50,773 nt of DNA from Dyadobacter fermentans (lineage in GTDB: Bacteria > Bacteroidota > Bacteroidia > Cytophagales > Spirosomataceae), in NCBI RefSeq assembly GCF_019924045.1, contig NZ_JAHXBN010000043.1, positions 1 through 50,773 on the forward strand, given 5' to 3'. Of the stretch, positions 15,593 to 24,849 are shown piece by piece. The notes under the pieces were generated by a model that had not been told where the DNA came from, did not search any database, and saw only the letters and a program-made list of their open reading frames with translations. The position numbers and the translations under genes were made by a program. How positions within the stretch are numbered: the first letter of the stretch is position 1; each line of letters begins with the position of its first letter.

Positions 15593-17569
15593 CTATCTTA
15601 TTAGGAGAAAGCTCCCATTTTTGACCACAGTCTGGCCCGTAGCATTGGTCGCTTCGATTTTGTAGAGGTAATAACCGCCTGGTGCTTTTCCGGTTTTGAT
15701 GTTACCATCCCAGCCTTCGGCGATATCTTCGGAATGATAAACCACCTCACCCCAGCGACTGAAAACAGACATTTTGAAGTCCTTAACAAAATAGGCCTTC
15801 ACTTCGAAACGCTCGTTGTAGGCGTCGCCGTTCGGTGTAAATGCATCCGGGATCAAAAGAATGGCCTCACTTCTGAAATTCAGCACATTGGATAAGCTCG
15901 TGAAATTACCATCGGATGATTTGGCTTCGATCCGGTAGCCGAAATCAGACTGGGATGCAAGATCGAGGGTATGGTTGGTGGAAAGACCTTTAGGCGTTTC
16001 ATTGACCACATTGCCCCCGTCATCAACCTGTTGCAGGGTATAAGTTTCAACAGTACTGATGAACGGCGCTTCGGGATTCCAGACAATATCCGGCGTATTT
16101 GTTGTCAGCAAAATGGAACAAACCGGCGTGCTGAACGACGGCGATTTCATTTTACAGGCATTTTCATACTGGAAACGATAACAATACGAGTTCTGCGAGG
16201 TGTTAACGTTTGTATCGTCCCATTGCAGACTCTGGTTGTTCGCCGGGGAAACGACCTCGAAATTCGTGCTCCCCAGCAATGCGCGCTCGACAACCAGATT
16301 GTACTCACTGGTGAGCCCTTCGCCCGAAAGCTCGACTTTGGTACCGATCGTATTGTTGTCATTAACCGTCACGACAGCGTTCGTGATATCGCCCGGTGCC
16401 GAAGATTTAGGTGCCAGGCTGATAGGCGCTGAATAAGAACGGACGTCATTGTTGATGATGGTGACGATCTCATACCGATAAGTATTCCCGCATTTGACGT
16501 CCGTATCTTCATATGAACGCTTGCCGGGAGGAATAGTGAAAATCACCGCGCCGTTCCGTTTCAACTGAAATTCCACCTCTCCGTCAGTGTTGGACTCTGT
16601 CTCCCATTCGAGCGAAATGATTTCATCAAGCGACAGCCTTCCTTCCTTGATCACAACGCTGCTTACGATCGGGCTTGTGATGACATTACCGCATATGTCC
16701 GTCGACCGGAGTTGAAAGCGGTAGACAGCTTTGGGATCCAGCGACGGCACGGATACCGACTGTACTCCACCTGTTTGCCTGCTTTGATTGGTAAAAGCGA
16801 ACTCTCCGTTTCCCTTGGCGACATAAACCTTGGTTTCGATTCCGTCCATTCCGTCATAAATGACTTTCGCATTCCCATCTTCGGGCATTTCGACGGCTCT
16901 GATCCGGATGCTGCTGAGGGACTGCGCCCCCGCGGCCGTCAAAGTAGTGGTGCTCGCTTCTGCATTACACACGCTGTTGGTATAAGACCCTTTCAGTGTA
17001 ATAGCCGGGAAACTGCCGGGTTTGTAGGTATTTTCGAAAAATGCAGCAGTATTGGTTTTCAGATTGACATCCACTGTCTTGCCATCGCCCCAGTTGATCG
17101 AGACCACATCGTAAGCTTTCGTCACCGGGTCGTCACCAAGCGTGACCATTGCCTTGCCATTGGGGCAGGTGATCAGTTCTCCTTTCGGTCCGCGGGTTTC
17201 TTTTACGGTCACATCCGCGCACGCACTGAAACCCGTGCCACCGGCACTGCCGTATTGTAAAATCGTGTAAGTACCCGGAGTCGGGTAGGTGAAGGACGAA
17301 TCCTGCGTTGTTTCGCTCAGGCTCGGGGGGGTATTCTGGTTACGATCGAAACGGAAAGCATAAGTAAGGTTTTCCGGTTTCGGTACGCGGTTTTTCACAT
17401 TGACGGTCATCGGCGCGCAACCGGTTTCCGGTGTAACGATAAATGCTCCCGTATTACCACAAAAGCTCTGTGTGGCTTCCGTCCTCGCACTAGCGCCCTG
17501 ACCTGAAACTTCCTGATTAACAAGCGAAAAAATGCCGAGGAGAAATGCGATCAGTAGCTTATGCTTCAT
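15593..17569 (-). CDS. Secreted protein with T9SS type B sorting domain (paralogue)
   Basis: From ATG 17569 the protein has 658 residues and a signal peptide (MKHKLLIAFLLGIFSLVNQ). The 21-residue in-frame extension to 17632 is not signal-like and is rejected. After the signal come PETGCAPMTVNVKN (PKD-like), fibronectin-III-like repeats and a type B C-terminal domain with IPDAFTPNGDAYNE, SRWGEVVYHSEDIAEGWDG and GGYYLYKI. It matches the downstream protein along its length, so the two arose by tandem duplication. The 187-bp gap shows no terminator that I can see. Function: surface or secreted adhesion is inference. Confidence 0.88.
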   Translation of the reverse strand: MKHKLLIAFLLGIFSLVNQEVSGQGASARTEATQSFCGNTGAFIVTPETGCAPMTVNVKNRVPKPENLTYAFRFDRNQNTPPSLSETTQDSSFTYPTPGTYTILQYGSAGGTGFSACADVTVKETRGPKGELITCPNGKAMVTLGDDPVTKAYDVVSINWGDGKTVDVNLKTNTAAFFENTYKPGSFPAITLKGSYTNSVCNAEASTTTLTAAGAQSLSSIRIRAVEMPEDGNAKVIYDGMDGIETKVYVAKGNGEFAFTNQSRQTGGVQSVSVPSLDPKAVYRFQLRSTDICGNVITSPIVSSVVIKEGRLSLDEIISLEWETESNTDGEVEFQLKRNGAVIFTIPPGKRSYEDTDVKCGNTYRYEIVTIINNDVRSYSAPISLAPKSSAPGDITNAVVTVNDNNTIGTKVELSGEGLTSEYNLVVERALLGSTNFEVVSPANNQSLQWDDTNVNTSQNSYCYRFQYENACKMKSPSFSTPVCSILLTTNTPDIVWNPEAPFISTVETYTLQQVDDGGNVVNETPKGLSTNHTLDLASQSDFGYRIEAKSSDGNFTSLSNVLNFRSEAILLIPDAFTPNGDAYNERFEVKAYFVKDFKMSVFSRWGEVVYHSEDIAEGWDGNIKTGKAPGGYYLYKIEATNATGQTVVKNGSFLLIR

Positions 17570-17693
17570 AGTGAGTAAAGTAGGTTCCCGCAAGGTGTAC
17601 CGGCACGGGTGCGCCCCGGTGAAACGGATCATCTAAATCCTTTGTTCAATCTGTAACGGACGTTCAAAAATAGAACTTTCGACATTATCAACG

Positions 17694-17701
17694 TACCTTT
17701 G
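17694..17701 (+). promoter_or_regulatory. -7 box (TACCTTTG) upstream of ribBA
   Basis: TACCTTTG matches TAnnTTTG and lies 51 nt before the ribBA start. No TTTG is present at the right -33 distance. No FMN riboswitch fits in the remaining leader. Confidence 0.5.
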
Positions 17702-17752
17702 CAGAGTAAAAACGAGTTTTAGTTTAAAACTATTTTTTCATTAACCCGATTA

Positions 17753-19006
17753 ATGAGTAACAATACGAACCCGATTGCGCTGGACTCTATCGAAGACGCC
17801 ATCGAAGCAATCAAAAGAGGGGAGCTTATCATCGTTGTCGATGACGAGGACCGTGAAAATGAAGGTGATTTTATCTGCGCTGCCGAACTGGTAACGCCGG
17901 AAATAGTCAATTTTATGGCAAGGGAAGGCCGCGGGCTCATCTGCGTGCCCATTACCGAAGAGCGCTGCGCCGAACTTGAACTGGAAATGATGGTGGGCAA
18001 TAACACGGCCCTGCACGAAACTGCATTCACCGTTTCCGTCGACTTACTCGGGCACGGCTGCACCACCGGTATTTCGGCCAGCGACCGCTCCAAGACCATC
18101 CAGGCGCTCGTCAGCAAGGACACTAAGCCTACGGATCTCGGCCGCCCCGGACATATTTTCCCATTAAAAGCGAAAAGAGGAGGTGTGCTTCGCCGCACCG
18201 GCCATACCGAAGCGGCAATCGATTTCCCGCGTCTGGCAGGCTTATCGCCGGCAGGTGTTCTGGTAGAGATTTTGAATGAAGATGGCTCGATGGCCCGCCT
18301 GCCTCAGTTGCGCGAAATTGCGAACCGCTTCAATCTGAAACTTGTCAGCATTAAAGACCTGATCGAGTACCGCCTTCGCGAGGAATCGCTGATCAAACGC
18401 GAGATCGGAGTGGATATGCCTACCAAATGGGGCCATTTCGACCTGATCGCTTACCGTCAGATCAACACCGGTGATCTGCACCTCGCATTGGTGAAAGGAA
18501 CCTGGGAAAAAGACGAACCCGTGCTCGTACGCGTGCATTCGTCGTGTGTGACAGGAGATATTTTCGGCTCCTGCCGTTGCGACTGTGGTCCTCAGCTTCA
18601 TGCTGCCATGGAAATGGTGGATCAGGCCGGTAAAGGCGTGATTGTTTATATGAACCAGGAAGGCCGCGGAATCGGACTTTTGAACAAACTAAGAGCCTAT
18701 AAATTGCAGGAAATGGGCCGCGACACCGTGGAAGCAAACCTTGAACTGGGCTTCCCGATGGACGACCGCGATTATGGCGTAGGCGCGCAGATTTTGCGTG
18801 ACCTGGACCTGACCAAAATCAAGCTTATCACCAACAATCCCAAGAAACGCGCCGGACTGATCGGCTATGGCCTTGAAATCGTGGATTCGGTGGGGATTGA
18901 AATTCCGGCTAACCCGTATAACGAGAAGTACCTGCTCACCAAGCGTGACAAAATGGGCCACAATCTGAATAATCTGACCATCGTAGGACATAATAAGGGA
19001 CTATGA
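17753..19006 (+). CDS. ribBA: Bifunctional DHBP synthase / GTP cyclohydrolase II
   Basis: The 417-residue protein fuses the two entry enzymes of riboflavin synthesis. Residues about 7-205 are 3,4-dihydroxy-2-butanone-4-phosphate synthase, with [12 protein letters not shown] and [14 protein letters not shown]. Residues about 210-405 are GTP cyclohydrolase II, with zinc-binding cysteines in [19 protein letters not shown] and the substrate loop [10 protein letters not shown]. Both catalytic halves look intact. The stop overlaps the start of the GNAT gene by four bases (ATGA), so the two are translationally coupled. Confidence 0.97.
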   Translation: MSNNTNPIALDSIEDAIEAIKRGELIIVVDDEDRENEGDFICAAELVTPEIVNFMAREGRGLICVPITEERCAELELEMMVGNNTALHETAFTVSVDLLGHGCTTGISASDRSKTIQALVSKDTKPTDLGRPGHIFPLKAKRGGVLRRTGHTEAAIDFPRLAGLSPAGVLVEILNEDGSMARLPQLREIANRFNLKLVSIKDLIEYRLREESLIKREIGVDMPTKWGHFDLIAYRQINTGDLHLALVKGTWEKDEPVLVRVHSSCVTGDIFGSCRCDCGPQLHAAMEMVDQAGKGVIVYMNQEGRGIGLLNKLRAYKLQEMGRDTVEANLELGFPMDDRDYGVGAQILRDLDLTKIKLITNNPKKRAGLIGYGLEIVDSVGIEIPANPYNEKYLLTKRDKMGHNLNNLTIVGHNKGL

Positions 19007-19431
19007 CGATCGAAACCGTCCAAAACGACGCCGATATCCTCAAATGCCGCGGCGCCATCCAGGCGCTGCGGCATTTGCTGACCGACGACATTTATACCGA
19101 CGCCGTAAAGCAAACCCTCGCCGACAACCGGCAAATCATTTTCATCGAAGATGGCAGCCCCGATGCCGCCGCAGTGGCCGTTTTTGAAACCGGTTACAAT
19201 CTTTTTCGTGGAAAATACATCTACATCGACGATCTTTCGACTTTGCCGACGCAACGCGGTAAGGGTTATGCAGGCATGCTGCTCGACTGGATCGCCGAAT
19301 ATGCCCGGAAGGAAGGGTTCAACGAAGTCCATCTCGATTCCGGCGTGAATGCAGCCCGGACGGACGCGCACCGGCTCTATCTCAATAAAAGATTTCAGGT
19401 AACCAGCCTGCATTTTGTTGCCAAGGTCTGA
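19003..19431 (+). CDS. GNAT family N-acetyltransferase
   Basis: The 142-residue protein shows the GNAT fold. The acetyl-CoA loop is QRGKGYAG (about residues 84-91), preceded by the strand [13 protein letters not shown] and followed by [13 protein letters not shown] and EVHLDSGVN...[10 protein letters not shown]. It acetylates an amine on an unknown small molecule or protein. It overlaps ribBA by four bases and lies 42 bases before rfaE1, so the three likely form an operon. A direct role in riboflavin or heptose synthesis is not shown. Confidence 0.9.
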   Translation: MTIETVQNDADILKCRGAIQALRHLLTDDIYTDAVKQTLADNRQIIFIEDGSPDAAAVAVFETGYNLFRGKYIYIDDLSTLPTQRGKGYAGMLLDWIAEYARKEGFNEVHLDSGVNAARTDAHRLYLNKRFQVTSLHFVAKV

Positions 19432-19473
19432 TTTTTTAATGCAGATCTGCCGGCAATTTTAGCACATAACTAC

Positions 19474-20451
19474 ATGACAATCGATCAGGTTTTTGAAGCA
19501 TTTGATACCCTGCGTGTACTGGTAATCGGCGATGTAATGCTCGATTCCTATGTTTGGGGGAAAGTTGAAAGGATATCTCCGGAAGCACCCGTGCCGGTGG
19601 TCAATGTTCAAAAAAGGGAATACCGGCTTGGCGGCGCGGGCAATGTGCTGCTGAATGTCCAATCACTCGGTGCAGAGGCCATTGTATGCTCGGTAATCGG
19701 TACCGACGGCCCCGGCGACCTGCTCGAAAACAGTCTCAAAGAAAAAGGATTGAACTGCGAAGGCCTGATCCGCAGCAACGACCGCATTACTACTATTAAA
19801 GAGCGGATTATCGCCGGTTCCCAGCAGGTGGTGCGGATCGATACCGAGACCGACAAACCCGTTTCAAGATCAGAAACTGAAAAACTAATCGCGAAAGCGA
19901 AGGAGCTGATCCCTTCCTGCCAGGTGATTATTTTTGAAGATTACGACAAAGGCGTGCTCACGCCCGAATCCATCGCTGAAATCACCGCATTCGCCAACGC
20001 GAATAATGTCCCGACGGTTGTCGATCCCAAAAAGCGCAATTTCTTGGCCTATAATCACGTCACGCTTTTCAAACCCAATCTGAAAGAGCTCCGCGAAGGG
20101 TTGAAAGTGGATTTCAATGTGGATAACCTCGAAGAGCTGAAAGCGACAGTGCAGCATTTGAAAGATACGCTTCAAGTCAATGGCGCATTGATCACGTTAT
20201 CGGAAAGAGGTGTTTTCATTGATTTCAACGATGAAATCCATAAACTCCCTGCGCACATCCGCCAGATTGCCGACGTTTCCGGCGCGGGCGATACGGTAAT
20301 CAGCATTGCCGCCTGCTGCGTAGCATTAGGCCTTCCGCCCAAAAGCGTAGCCGCTATTTCCAACCTCGGCGGCGGGCTCGTATGCGAAATGGTCGGTGTG
20401 GTACCTATTGACAAAGTATTGTTGAGATCCGAAGCTCAAAAACTGGTATAA
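19474..20451 (+). CDS. rfaE1: D-glycero-beta-D-manno-heptose-7-phosphate kinase-like (RfaE1)
   Basis: This 325-residue PfkB/ribokinase-family kinase has the N-terminal GDVMLDSYVWGKVERISPEAP, the glycine-rich GGAGNVLLN and the anion-hole signature DVSGAGDTVIS with the catalytic aspartate (about residue 272). It matches the first domain of E. coli HldE, which phosphorylates heptose-7-phosphate on the route to ADP-heptose for LPS. The second (adenylyltransferase) domain is absent, so a separate rfaE2 gene is expected elsewhere. The gene converges on 20453 with one base between the stops. Confidence 0.88.
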   Translation: MTIDQVFEAFDTLRVLVIGDVMLDSYVWGKVERISPEAPVPVVNVQKREYRLGGAGNVLLNVQSLGAEAIVCSVIGTDGPGDLLENSLKEKGLNCEGLIRSNDRITTIKERIIAGSQQVVRIDTETDKPVSRSETEKLIAKAKELIPSCQVIIFEDYDKGVLTPESIAEITAFANANNVPTVVDPKKRNFLAYNHVTLFKPNLKELREGLKVDFNVDNLEELKATVQHLKDTLQVNGALITLSERGVFIDFNDEIHKLPAHIRQIADVSGAGDTVISIAACCVALGLPPKSVAAISNLGGGLVCEMVGVVPIDKVLLRSEAQKLV

Positions 20452-20452
20452 C

Positions 20453-21433
20453 TTACCAGTTGATCCCGCCTTCTCCGAGGCCCATTCTCCGCGTAAATCT
20501 GGACGACAGGCGCGACCGGCTCGTGATGTAGCGTACGCTTGCGCCTATGTACGGCGTAGTCGCTGGTGTGTAGGACGTGAGATTTTCGCGGGCGCTGTTG
20601 AATGTTCGCAATTGCCGGAATGTAGTCACACCTGCCTCCACCGACACGTTTAACACCGAAAACAAGTGTGCATTGGCGGCTATGCCTGTCTTGATCTGAC
20701 GGTAATTCTCACGTCGCAAGGCTTTTTCCTCCGGCGTCTGGACCTGGAACCCTCCGCTGTATCCGTTCAGCCCGGCCAGGAAATCTACATTGAACCATTT
20801 GGTAGCCTTGTAATTCGCATTCACCATAAACGGCAGTAATGCCGAAACACGCCAATGTTTGCCTAATCCCTTATTTACACCCAATACAGGAATGAATCGC
20901 AGCTTCTGATTGTAGGCCAGCACCGATCCGTACATAAATTGCGTGCGGAGCCCAAGGATATGCATCCTCGCGGCACCGCCCCAGAAGAATGGTTGGGGGC
21001 TAAAAAACGTCTCATTACTCTCGGTCATACCCAATCCGCCGCCATACACCCACAGCCGGTCCTTAATGCTCGCCTGCAAGCGGATCACACCGAGGGATAA
21101 GGTTTTATAACCATTGGCTGGATCATTCTTGCCATCGAAAGTCGGTTGGATTTGCGTGTATTGAGCAATGGCTACCGTGTGTACAGCCCTCAAATCAAAC
21201 TTTTTTCGCAAGCTATAACCGAGCTGCACCTCACTCTGCAAGGGGATAATGCCGAAAAAGCCCGTTCTCGAAACGCCGTAATCCCGTGTGCCGTCGAGGC
21301 TCGCAGGCACGGCATAATCCGCTTTGAGCGTCAGGTTCGGATAAAAAAGGCGACTTAGGGAAAAATGCTGGGCCTGTGCGGGAACGATCAGGCACAGTAG
21401 CAGACAGGTTAACAGGTTGCGCGAGTTAGCCAT
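20453..21433 (-). CDS. Putative outer-membrane beta-barrel protein
   Basis: The 326-residue product has a signal peptide (MANSRNLLTCLLLCLIVPAQAQ) and then alternating hydrophobic/polar strands with many aromatic residues, for example GYSLRKKFDLRAVHTVAIAQ and RLWVYGGGLGMTES, as in outer-membrane barrels. It resembles the DUF6268 group of Bacteroidota outer-membrane proteins; this assignment is from memory. The C-terminus ends in GGINW, and an aromatic last residue is common in barrels. Function unknown. It is 56 bases downstream of the next gene on the same strand and may share its transcript. Confidence 0.65.
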   Translation of the reverse strand: MANSRNLLTCLLLCLIVPAQAQHFSLSRLFYPNLTLKADYAVPASLDGTRDYGVSRTGFFGIIPLQSEVQLGYSLRKKFDLRAVHTVAIAQYTQIQPTFDGKNDPANGYKTLSLGVIRLQASIKDRLWVYGGGLGMTESNETFFSPQPFFWGGAARMHILGLRTQFMYGSVLAYNQKLRFIPVLGVNKGLGKHWRVSALLPFMVNANYKATKWFNVDFLAGLNGYSGGFQVQTPEEKALRRENYRQIKTGIAANAHLFSVLNVSVEAGVTTFRQLRTFNSARENLTSYTPATTPYIGASVRYITSRSRLSSRFTRRMGLGEGGINW

Positions 21434-21489
21434 GCAGGAATGTCAGGGGATGCGTTAAAATGTTGGCAAATAACGCGAAAATAGTGGGG

Positions 21490-23019
21490 CTATTGTGCAG
21501 TTACCCTCAGCCGCAGCTCTTCATAGCTTATTGTGAGCGGTGCGTCGCGCGAGAGGGCACCCGGACATACTATCTTTTCAACGGCCAGCCCCTCGCGGGT
21601 AATTACTTCATACAATCGCTTTTCCCAGGGTGTAGCGCTCCGCTCTTTTTCCTCGTTCCCAAGGTAGCCATTTACATAAATCACCTTTTGATTGCTTAGG
21701 TAATAACATGCCTGCCACTGTTCATAATTAGGGTTCGGATTCGAATTAAGCATAAGGATACGGTAGCCGTCCTTCACGAAGCCGGTTTCGAAGGGGTGCA
21801 GCGTACCATCCGAAAGCCGGGCACGCCAGGTTGAGTCCTCCTTAGGATTATACCTGCGCAGTTGGTCTTCCGACATAACTCCCAATCCTTTCGGAAAGTG
21901 TAACTCCGTACCAACGTCAAACAGATCTGAAAGGGCCTGAACCCAGGAAACTGTCTCCGCCCCGAAGATATTCCGGATGTTTTTCCCTGGGAATTTTTCA
22001 GCAAGTGCCCTTCGCATTTTACCGATAATCGCTTCATTGTAAACGAATCCGGTAAAGAGATCAACAACCTGGACGCTTTCCACAACAAGCGTACGCATAC
22101 CCCCAAAATTTCCCCCTGTCAATTCCATTACCGAAAGGCGGTTACCAATATCCGTAAACCTGAATTGGGCTTTCTCTTCCGGCGTGGGCTCGCGAACAAA
22201 TGTGGAATCAGGAAATGACTCATTAATGTGGCTCCAAGCCAGATTATACTTGGCCTTGACACCGAAGCTTGTGCTGGTAAGTTCTAAACCGGACGGCAAG
22301 AGCAGCCCGGATATCTTATTGTAGTTTGTGAAAAGACTGCTCTCTTTGTAGTGCACCGGCCCCTTCCCCATCAGTGGGTCTGTATCAACCTGCGGAATGA
22401 CAATTTGCGACACAAGCCGACTTTCCTCCCCGATCATCACCTCCACCCACTTTCCCCCAATTTTCACCTGTATAATGTACTGATCTTCGTTCCCCACATT
22501 CGTCAGCCCCGTATAATGAAGTTCGACGGTATCGGCCGCCATGTATTGAAGCATTAATGCTGGATTATTCAACAAAAACGCATCCATTTTACCATCGCTA
22601 ACTTCCATCACAGTCCGGCTCGTATCCTCAGCACTTGTTAAACCTATTCTTAAGTTAACAGCCTTTTGCAAATTGAAATCAGCAATTGAAACATCCACCA
22701 ATCTCTCATACATAGCGATCAGCTCCTTATCGAAGTTCTCGCCGGCACGTTTTATTTCATTGGCCATTTGCTCTTTCGCCGAATCAGGAGCAATACTCTT
22801 TGGCGACTCCATCAAGTCGCGCATCGGACCGCTTTGTGTTTGCTTTAAGGCGACGGTACCCGGCCGGTCGAACGTGGTAACGAGTTTAAAACTTTTCATT
22901 TGTTTACCACCGGTTGTTTTCAAAAGAGACTTCTTCACGATCTCCCTAGGTGACACATTCTGCGCAAACAACTGGCCCGTGTAAAAAAGCAGTAAAATCG
23001 CTAGTACAAAGTTCTTCAT
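21490..23019 (-). CDS. Exported protein of unknown function
   Basis: This 509-residue protein has a signal peptide (MKNFVLAILLLFYTGQLFAQ). The following segment (VSPREIVKKSLLKTTGGKQMKSFKLVTTF) resembles the start of LolA-like outer-membrane lipoprotein carriers, and TVELHYTGLTNVGNEDQYIIQVKIGGKWVEVMIGEES resembles the beta-sheet hydrolase accessory folds seen in Bacteroidota. No catalytic motif is recognised. It is divergent from the deacetylase gene at 23074 with 54 bases between the starts, so the two may share a regulatory region. Confidence 0.6.
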   Translation of the reverse strand: MKNFVLAILLLFYTGQLFAQNVSPREIVKKSLLKTTGGKQMKSFKLVTTFDRPGTVALKQTQSGPMRDLMESPKSIAPDSAKEQMANEIKRAGENFDKELIAMYERLVDVSIADFNLQKAVNLRIGLTSAEDTSRTVMEVSDGKMDAFLLNNPALMLQYMAADTVELHYTGLTNVGNEDQYIIQVKIGGKWVEVMIGEESRLVSQIVIPQVDTDPLMGKGPVHYKESSLFTNYNKISGLLLPSGLELTSTSFGVKAKYNLAWSHINESFPDSTFVREPTPEEKAQFRFTDIGNRLSVMELTGGNFGGMRTLVVESVQVVDLFTGFVYNEAIIGKMRRALAEKFPGKNIRNIFGAETVSWVQALSDLFDVGTELHFPKGLGVMSEDQLRRYNPKEDSTWRARLSDGTLHPFETGFVKDGYRILMLNSNPNPNYEQWQACYYLSNQKVIYVNGYLGNEEKERSATPWEKRLYEVITREGLAVEKIVCPGALSRDAPLTISYEELRLRVTAQ

Positions 23020-23073
23020 GAAGGGTATAGCTTGTTAATGATGCAATGGCAAACATAACCAAATAATGATATC

Positions 23074-24072
23074 ATGAAGAAAGTGTTACTGCTATTAATC
23101 ACGTTGTTGTCGGGCAACGCTTTTGCCCAAACGACGGAACCGACCTACGCCGAAAAACTCGGCTATCCCAAAGGCAAAAAGGTGCTCATTATCCATGTCG
23201 ACGACGTCGGAATGTCGTACGAATCCAATCAGGGTGCTATTAAAGCCATTCGTGAGGGAGTTGCCAACTCATTAAGCGTGATGATGCCCTGCGGATGGGT
23301 GCCGGGTTTTGTGCATTACTGGAAGGAAAATAAGGACATCGACGCCGGCTTGCATTTGACCATGACGTCGGAATGGAAAGACTATCGCTGGGGACCGCTG
23401 GCGGGCAAGAACCAGGTGAAAGGGCTTACCGACCCGGAAGGTGCATTGTGGCGCGGCGTTGCAGACGTTGTCAAAAATGCCTCTCCCGATGAGGTGGAAA
23501 CCGAAATCCGCGCGCAGCTCGAACGCGCACGTACGATGGGCTTTGAGCCTACGCACCTCGACTCGCACATGGGCACCCTCTTCGCGACGCCCGAGTTTCT
23601 GGAAAGATATTTAAAAGTAGGAATGCAGGAAAAGATTCCAGTGATGTTCCCCGGCGGACATAACACCGCTATTCGGGGCGAGGAAAAAATGATTGCAGAG
23701 CGCTTCGAAATGACGCAAAAAGTGGGTAAACAGCTTTGGGCAGCAGGATTACCCGTGCTCGACGACCTCGAAAACAGCAGCTACGGGTGGAAAGGCCCCG
23801 AGAACGGAGACACATCCGAAAAGGCTTTGCAGAAATACAAAACCGCCAAGTACATCGAAGCGATCGGCAAACTGAAACCCGGCCTGACGATGGTGATCAT
23901 GCATTGCACCATTCACACCGAAGTTTTCCCCCGCATTTCCGACTCCTGGCCGACGCGCGAAGGCGATTTCCTGGCCATGATCGACCCGGAATTGCGGAAG
24001 TATATTGAGAAGGAAGGGATTATTTTGACGACCTGGCGCGAGGCGATGCAGCGGCGGCAGAAGGTGAAGTAG
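23074..24072 (+). CDS. ChbG/YdjC-like carbohydrate deacetylase, exported
   Basis: This 332-residue protein has a signal peptide (MKKVLLLLITLLSGNAFAQ) and then the YdjC fold. Key motifs are HVDDVGMSYESNQGA (catalytic and metal aspartates), DAGLHLTMTSEW, and THLDSHMGTLF, whose histidines bind metal. ChbG removes acetyl groups from chitooligosaccharides; exported Bacteroidota members probably deacetylate other glycans. A later HCTIH motif is near the C-terminus. It stands alone, divergent from 21490. A short repeat (CTTCGGC...GGCAGTCGGC) begins directly after its stop. Confidence 0.88.
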   Translation: MKKVLLLLITLLSGNAFAQTTEPTYAEKLGYPKGKKVLIIHVDDVGMSYESNQGAIKAIREGVANSLSVMMPCGWVPGFVHYWKENKDIDAGLHLTMTSEWKDYRWGPLAGKNQVKGLTDPEGALWRGVADVVKNASPDEVETEIRAQLERARTMGFEPTHLDSHMGTLFATPEFLERYLKVGMQEKIPVMFPGGHNTAIRGEEKMIAERFEMTQKVGKQLWAAGLPVLDDLENSSYGWKGPENGDTSEKALQKYKTAKYIEAIGKLKPGLTMVIMHCTIHTEVFPRISDSWPTREGDFLAMIDPELRKYIEKEGIILTTWREAMQRRQKVK

Positions 24073-24073
24073 A

Positions 24074-24105
24074 ACTTCGGCTTTCGGCAGTCGGCTTTCA
24101 GACTT
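24074..24105 (+). repeat. Short GC-rich repeat after the deacetylase stop
   Basis: The bases after the stop codon read ACTTCGGCTTTCGGCAGTCG and on to GGCTTTC. A related copy in reverse orientation lies at 24822-24848 directly after the lpdA stop. Both follow their gene's stop in the same sense. Confidence 0.55.
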
Positions 24106-24145
24106 TTTTTCGAACAACGACAATCCATACCGCCGCCGACTGCGG

Positions 24146-24745
24146 TTAATCGTTGTTCAATTCTTCCCAAATACGTTGTAGTTCTTCAACATCGCCGAGG
24201 TCCTTATGCCGCGCAGTTGCTTTCTTTTCTGTGATTAAATCGCGCAAATGAAGTACTCGGAAGGGTACACCGTTATAATCAGCTACCAGTGCCCTTTCGT
24301 AGCATGCATCAAAGTCTGTCTCGGCGAAAGCTTTCAATGCATGTCCCAAATCCAGTTCGAAACCTGATTTTCCAAAACGCACGGACGTCCAGCCGAAAAT
24401 AAGCGGCATTGTTCTTAAAAGCTCAGCACCTACGACATCATTTTCGAGTAAGGCACGAACAAATGCTTCCGTATTTCCGTAGGTATTTCCGATCCACAAA
24501 TCCATATCCAATGTGGTGCGGATATGACCGTGAACGACCCCGGCCATGCCTCCTACCAAAAGGTATCGGACCTGATGCTGGTTTAAACTTTTCAAAAGTT
24601 GCAAAACGTCCTCGCTGCTAATGTCCATCGAATGCTTGTTTCTGTTTCTGGGATTCGAACGGTATAGCTTGTCTGCAACACCATTCAAGCGAATGAATGC
24701 TTCCAGATTCTCGGAATGTTGCTTGGTTAATGTATTCGCAGACAT
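24146..24745 (-). CDS. Nucleotidyltransferase-like protein (AbiEii/DUF6036 type)
   Basis: From ATG 24745 the product is 199 residues. The core (from MDISSEDVLQLLKSL, about residue 40) has the glycine motif LLVGGMAGVVHG and the aspartates RTTLDMDLWIG of the nucleotidyltransferase superfamily, then VRFGKSGFELDLGH and LHLRDLITEKKATARHKDLGD, seen in AbiEii-like and related minimal nucleotidyltransferases. Targets of these proteins are RNA, proteins or unknown. A start at 24628 would give only the recognisable domain. The frame to 24781 is rejected because it runs into the lpdA terminator. No antitoxin-like partner is adjacent. Confidence 0.7.
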   Translation of the reverse strand: MSANTLTKQHSENLEAFIRLNGVADKLYRSNPRNRNKHSMDISSEDVLQLLKSLNQHQVRYLLVGGMAGVVHGHIRTTLDMDLWIGNTYGNTEAFVRALLENDVVGAELLRTMPLIFGWTSVRFGKSGFELDLGHALKAFAETDFDACYERALVADYNGVPFRVLHLRDLITEKKATARHKDLGDVEELQRIWEELNND

Positions 24746-24778
24746 AGGAAGTTGAGCAGTATTTTGAGTAAAAATAAA

Positions 24779-24806
24779 CAATGCCCGGAATAACTCCCGG
24801 GCATTG
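24779..24806 (-). terminator. Intrinsic terminator of lpdA
   Basis: A perfect 10-bp stem (24779-24788 with 24797-24806, CAATGCCCGG) has an 8-nt loop. The minus strand continues into a T-rich run (TTTATTTTTA). Confidence 0.85.
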
Positions 24807-24821
24807 CTATAATCAATATTC

Positions 24822-24848
24822 CGACAGCCGACTGCCGACTGCCGAAGT
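24822..24848 (-). repeat. Short GC-rich repeat after the lpdA stop
   Basis: Read on the minus strand this segment begins GACTTCGGCAGTCGGCAGTC, directly after the lpdA stop codon. It is related to the 24074-24105 segment and contains the unit GGCAGTC twice. Confidence 0.55.
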
Positions 24849-24849
24849 C

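Noticed and set aside
17641..17752. FMN riboswitch before ribBA
   Set aside because: The leader after the -7 box is about 45 nt, far too short, and no RFN elements are seen.
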